Shown: piece by piece, positions 5,802-6,754 of the stretch
Layout of the letters: each line of letters starts with the position of its first letter
Position numbering within the stretch: the stretch's first letter is position 1
Assembly (NCBI GenBank): GCA_017501175.1
Contig: JAFVXK010000025.1
Location: 1-6,754, forward strand
DNA from: Clostridia bacterium
GTDB lineage: Bacteria > Bacillota_A > Clostridia > Oscillospirales > CAG-272
Length of the DNA stretch: 6,754 nucleotides
Direction of reading: 5' to 3'
Notes under the pieces: generated by a model
What the model saw: only the letters and a program-made list of their open reading frames with translations
Told to the model about the DNA's origin: nothing
Databases searched by the model: none
Made by a program: the position numbers and the translations under genes

Positions 5802-6021
5802 GCGAAACAAACTAAATAACAAAACGAGGTGTATTTTCTTTTTCAGGGAATATTATACCTTTTTTTGCCTATGCTATTTTGTGAATTTGGTAAAAGCGCA
5901 AATTCCACTTTGGTAGGGTTGGCAAGATTTGATATCCCCATTCTGTTAAAGTTTGTTTCGCAGCAATCGGGGTTTGCGTTTTTCGGTGCGTACGACTTCG
6001 GTTGTACGCACTTTTTATTTT
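5802..6021 (+). ncRNA. structured noncoding RNA candidate (6S-like shape) or regulatory leader
   Basis: The transcript starts at a consensus promoter and ends at a UUCG-loop terminator after about 220 nt. CTGCGAAACAAACT (5800-5813) is perfectly complementary to AGTTTGTTTCGCAG (5950-5963), closing a domain from the first nucleotides; about 12 of these pairs are transcribed. Inside, UAAC (5817-5820) can pair with GUUA (5945-5948). A U/A-rich asymmetric bubble follows (about 5821-5843). GGG-A-AUAUU (5846-5854) can pair with GAUAUCCC (5931-5938), UUUUGCC (5863-5869) with GGCAAGA (5921-5927), and an apical hairpin GUGAAUUUG/CAAAUUC-CAC spans 5881-5908. A long rod with a large bubble is the architecture of 6S RNA, but I see no sequence proof. 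A cis-acting attenuator of the gene at 6051 is the main alternative. An open frame from GTG 5829 through this region looks incidental. Confidence 0.62.
5986..6021 (+). terminator. strong intrinsic terminator with C(UUCG)G tetraloop
   Basis: GTGCGTACGAC (5986-5996) pairs with GTTGTACGCAC (6001-6011), 11 bp with one G-U, around the very stable C(UUCG)G loop. TTTTTATTTT (6012-6021) follows. It lies between the consensus promoter and the gene at 6051, so it either ends a separate small RNA or attenuates that gene. Confidence 0.93.
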
Positions 6022-6050
6022 ACTACATTTATTGTTTGGAGGAACACGAA

Positions 6051-6632
6051 ATGAAAAAAATCGCACCTATTATTGAGGAACATGAAATAAAAAAAACGGA
6101 ACCTAACCATTTAACACTTCCGCAATATGTAATTATAGGATTACTAATTTTCGTATGTATTTTATTGCTTTTAAGCCAATGTTTGACCGATACCGAAAAC
6201 TTTATGTATTTGCATGAGAGCCAATCTTACAAGGGGATTACTATCACAGTAAATAGTATAACGGAAAGTAATTATTATTCATCTTTAATGGGTCGCGTTG
6301 ATGCAGAAGAAGGAAAAAGGTTTATTACTGTTGAATTGACAATTGAGAATAACGGTGAATCTGAACTCGGTTTTTCCTCAGACGAATTTCTCTTAATTGA
6401 AACAGAAAACAATGCCGAAGTAGAGGCGGTAAATTATGTTTTAGATCATACAATAATGGATATTGATGTAGGCCCTTACGAAACCGTTACTGGTATTGTG
6501 AGATTTTATGTGTCAGAAATTTTTGCAAGTAAAGCTCCGTTTATTTTCAAGTATACATATACGGACTTTGATGTAGCATATCTCTGGAAAGAAATAGAAC
6601 TTGAATGGGTTTTAACAGAGCGCACAAACTGA
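6051..6632 (+). CDS. membrane-anchored DUF4352-like extracytoplasmic protein
   Basis: The product has 193 aa. A short charged N-terminus (1-23) is followed by one membrane segment (about 25-45, rich in I, L and V), then a soluble domain of about 145 residues. That domain has a beta-rich pattern: YKGITITVNSI (60-70), then GKRFITVELTIENNGESEL (88-106), DEFLLIET (111-118), and VGPYETVTGIVRFYV (140-154). This succession is typical of DUF4352-type immunoglobulin-like domains; the assignment is by pattern and not certain. LLSQC at 40-44 is a poor lipobox, so a signal anchor is more likely. ATG 6051 is chosen because GGAGG (6038-6042) lies 8 nt upstream; a longer frame from GTG 5829 runs through the structured RNA and its terminator. 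Codons are AT-rich, unlike polA, which suggests acquisition. The function is unknown. Confidence 0.85.
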   Translation: MKKIAPIIEEHEIKKTEPNHLTLPQYVIIGLLIFVCILLLLSQCLTDTENFMYLHESQSYKGITITVNSITESNYYSSLMGRVDAEEGKRFITVELTIENNGESELGFSSDEFLLIETENNAEVEAVNYVLDHTIMDIDVGPYETVTGIVRFYVSEIFASKAPFIFKYTYTDFDVAYLWKEIELEWVLTERTN

Positions 6633-6660
6633 TATGCATTTATCAAACCAGCAAAAATTA

Positions 6661-6683
6661 TAAAGGCGGGTAGCCCGCTTTTA
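6661..6683 (+). terminator. probable terminator of the DUF4352-like gene
   Basis: TAAAGGCGGG (6661-6670) pairs with CCCGCTTTTA (6674-6683), 10 bp with one G-U, around loop TAG. The 3' arm supplies a four-U tract. It lies 28 nt after the stop codon. A three-nt loop and short U-run make it modest but plausible. Confidence 0.6.
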
Positions 6684-6690
6684 AGCAATC

Positions 6691-6736
6691 GAGGTGGGGC
6701 TAAATTCGCGCAGTGACGGCAATTTAGTCCCACCTC
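6691..6736 (+). repeat. 16-bp inverted repeat / hairpin near the window end
   Basis: GAGGTGGGGCTAAATT (6691-6706) pairs with AATTTAGTCCCACCTC (6721-6736) along all 16 positions, with one G-U wobble (G6699-U6728), around a 14-nt loop (6707-6720). No U-run follows on either strand. The wobble favours a plus-strand RNA hairpin. The shape also fits a small dispersed palindromic element; copies elsewhere cannot be checked here. Confidence 0.6.
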
Positions 6737-6754
6737 TTATCCTGTTCCCTAAAA

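Noticed and set aside
5829..6050. N-terminal extension of the DUF4352-like protein from GTG 5829
   Set aside because: It would translate through the structured RNA and the UUCG terminator, while ATG 6051 has a GGAGG site at ideal spacing and begins a normal anchor sequence.
5802..6050. T-box or common metabolite riboswitch
   Set aside because: No T-box consensus (AGGGUGG with ACCGCG) and no recognisable core of SAM, TPP, purine, glycine or cyclic di-GMP riboswitches was seen.

Overview
The window reads as chromosomal DNA of a Gram-positive anaerobe of the Clostridia type, possibly Oscillospirales. The supporting signs are strong purine-rich ribosome binding sites, sigma-A type promoters with 17-bp spacers, and a DNA polymerase I whose proofreading site has decayed, as in Bacillus and Thermus enzymes. 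Most genes use GC-rich third positions (CTC, GCG, GAG, GGC). The right end, from about 5720, turns AT-rich. The taxonomic placement is inference.

Left part, minus strand: the start of the S10 ribosomal protein operon. A good promoter (856-884) drives a leader of about 255 nt with several hairpins, then rpsJ (S10, 287-595), a 128-nt spacer that folds into tandem hairpins, and the first 52 codons of rplC (L3), cut by the window edge. The long leader suggests operon autoregulation of the kind L4 performs in other bacteria.

Middle, plus strand: an AT-rich divergent intergenic region with inverted and direct repeats is followed by an apparent operon. It holds an unrecognised multi-spanning membrane protein (1151-2116), polA (2113-4638, overlapping the previous stop by ATGA), and a TIM-barrel sugar isomerase/epimerase-like protein (4771-5562). 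Between polA and the isomerase lies a low-complexity stretch with an 18-bp near-perfect repeat of 21-bp period. It also encodes a possible 57-aa, histone-tail-like basic peptide whose stop overlaps the isomerase start by ATGA.

Right part: three hairpins (5602-5720), the last a clear plus-strand terminator, close the operon. A consensus promoter (TTGACA, 17 bp, TATAAT; 5767-5795) then starts a transcript whose 5' end can pair over 12-14 bp with a segment about 150 nt downstream. The transcript ends at a strong terminator with a C(UUCG)G loop (5986-6021). This is a probable structured noncoding RNA of about 220 nt, with an overall shape like 6S RNA, or a regulatory leader. It sits just upstream of an AT-rich gene for a membrane-anchored protein resembling DUF4352 proteins (6051-6632). 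Two further hairpins (6661-6736) end the window. The RNA is the most interesting item here.
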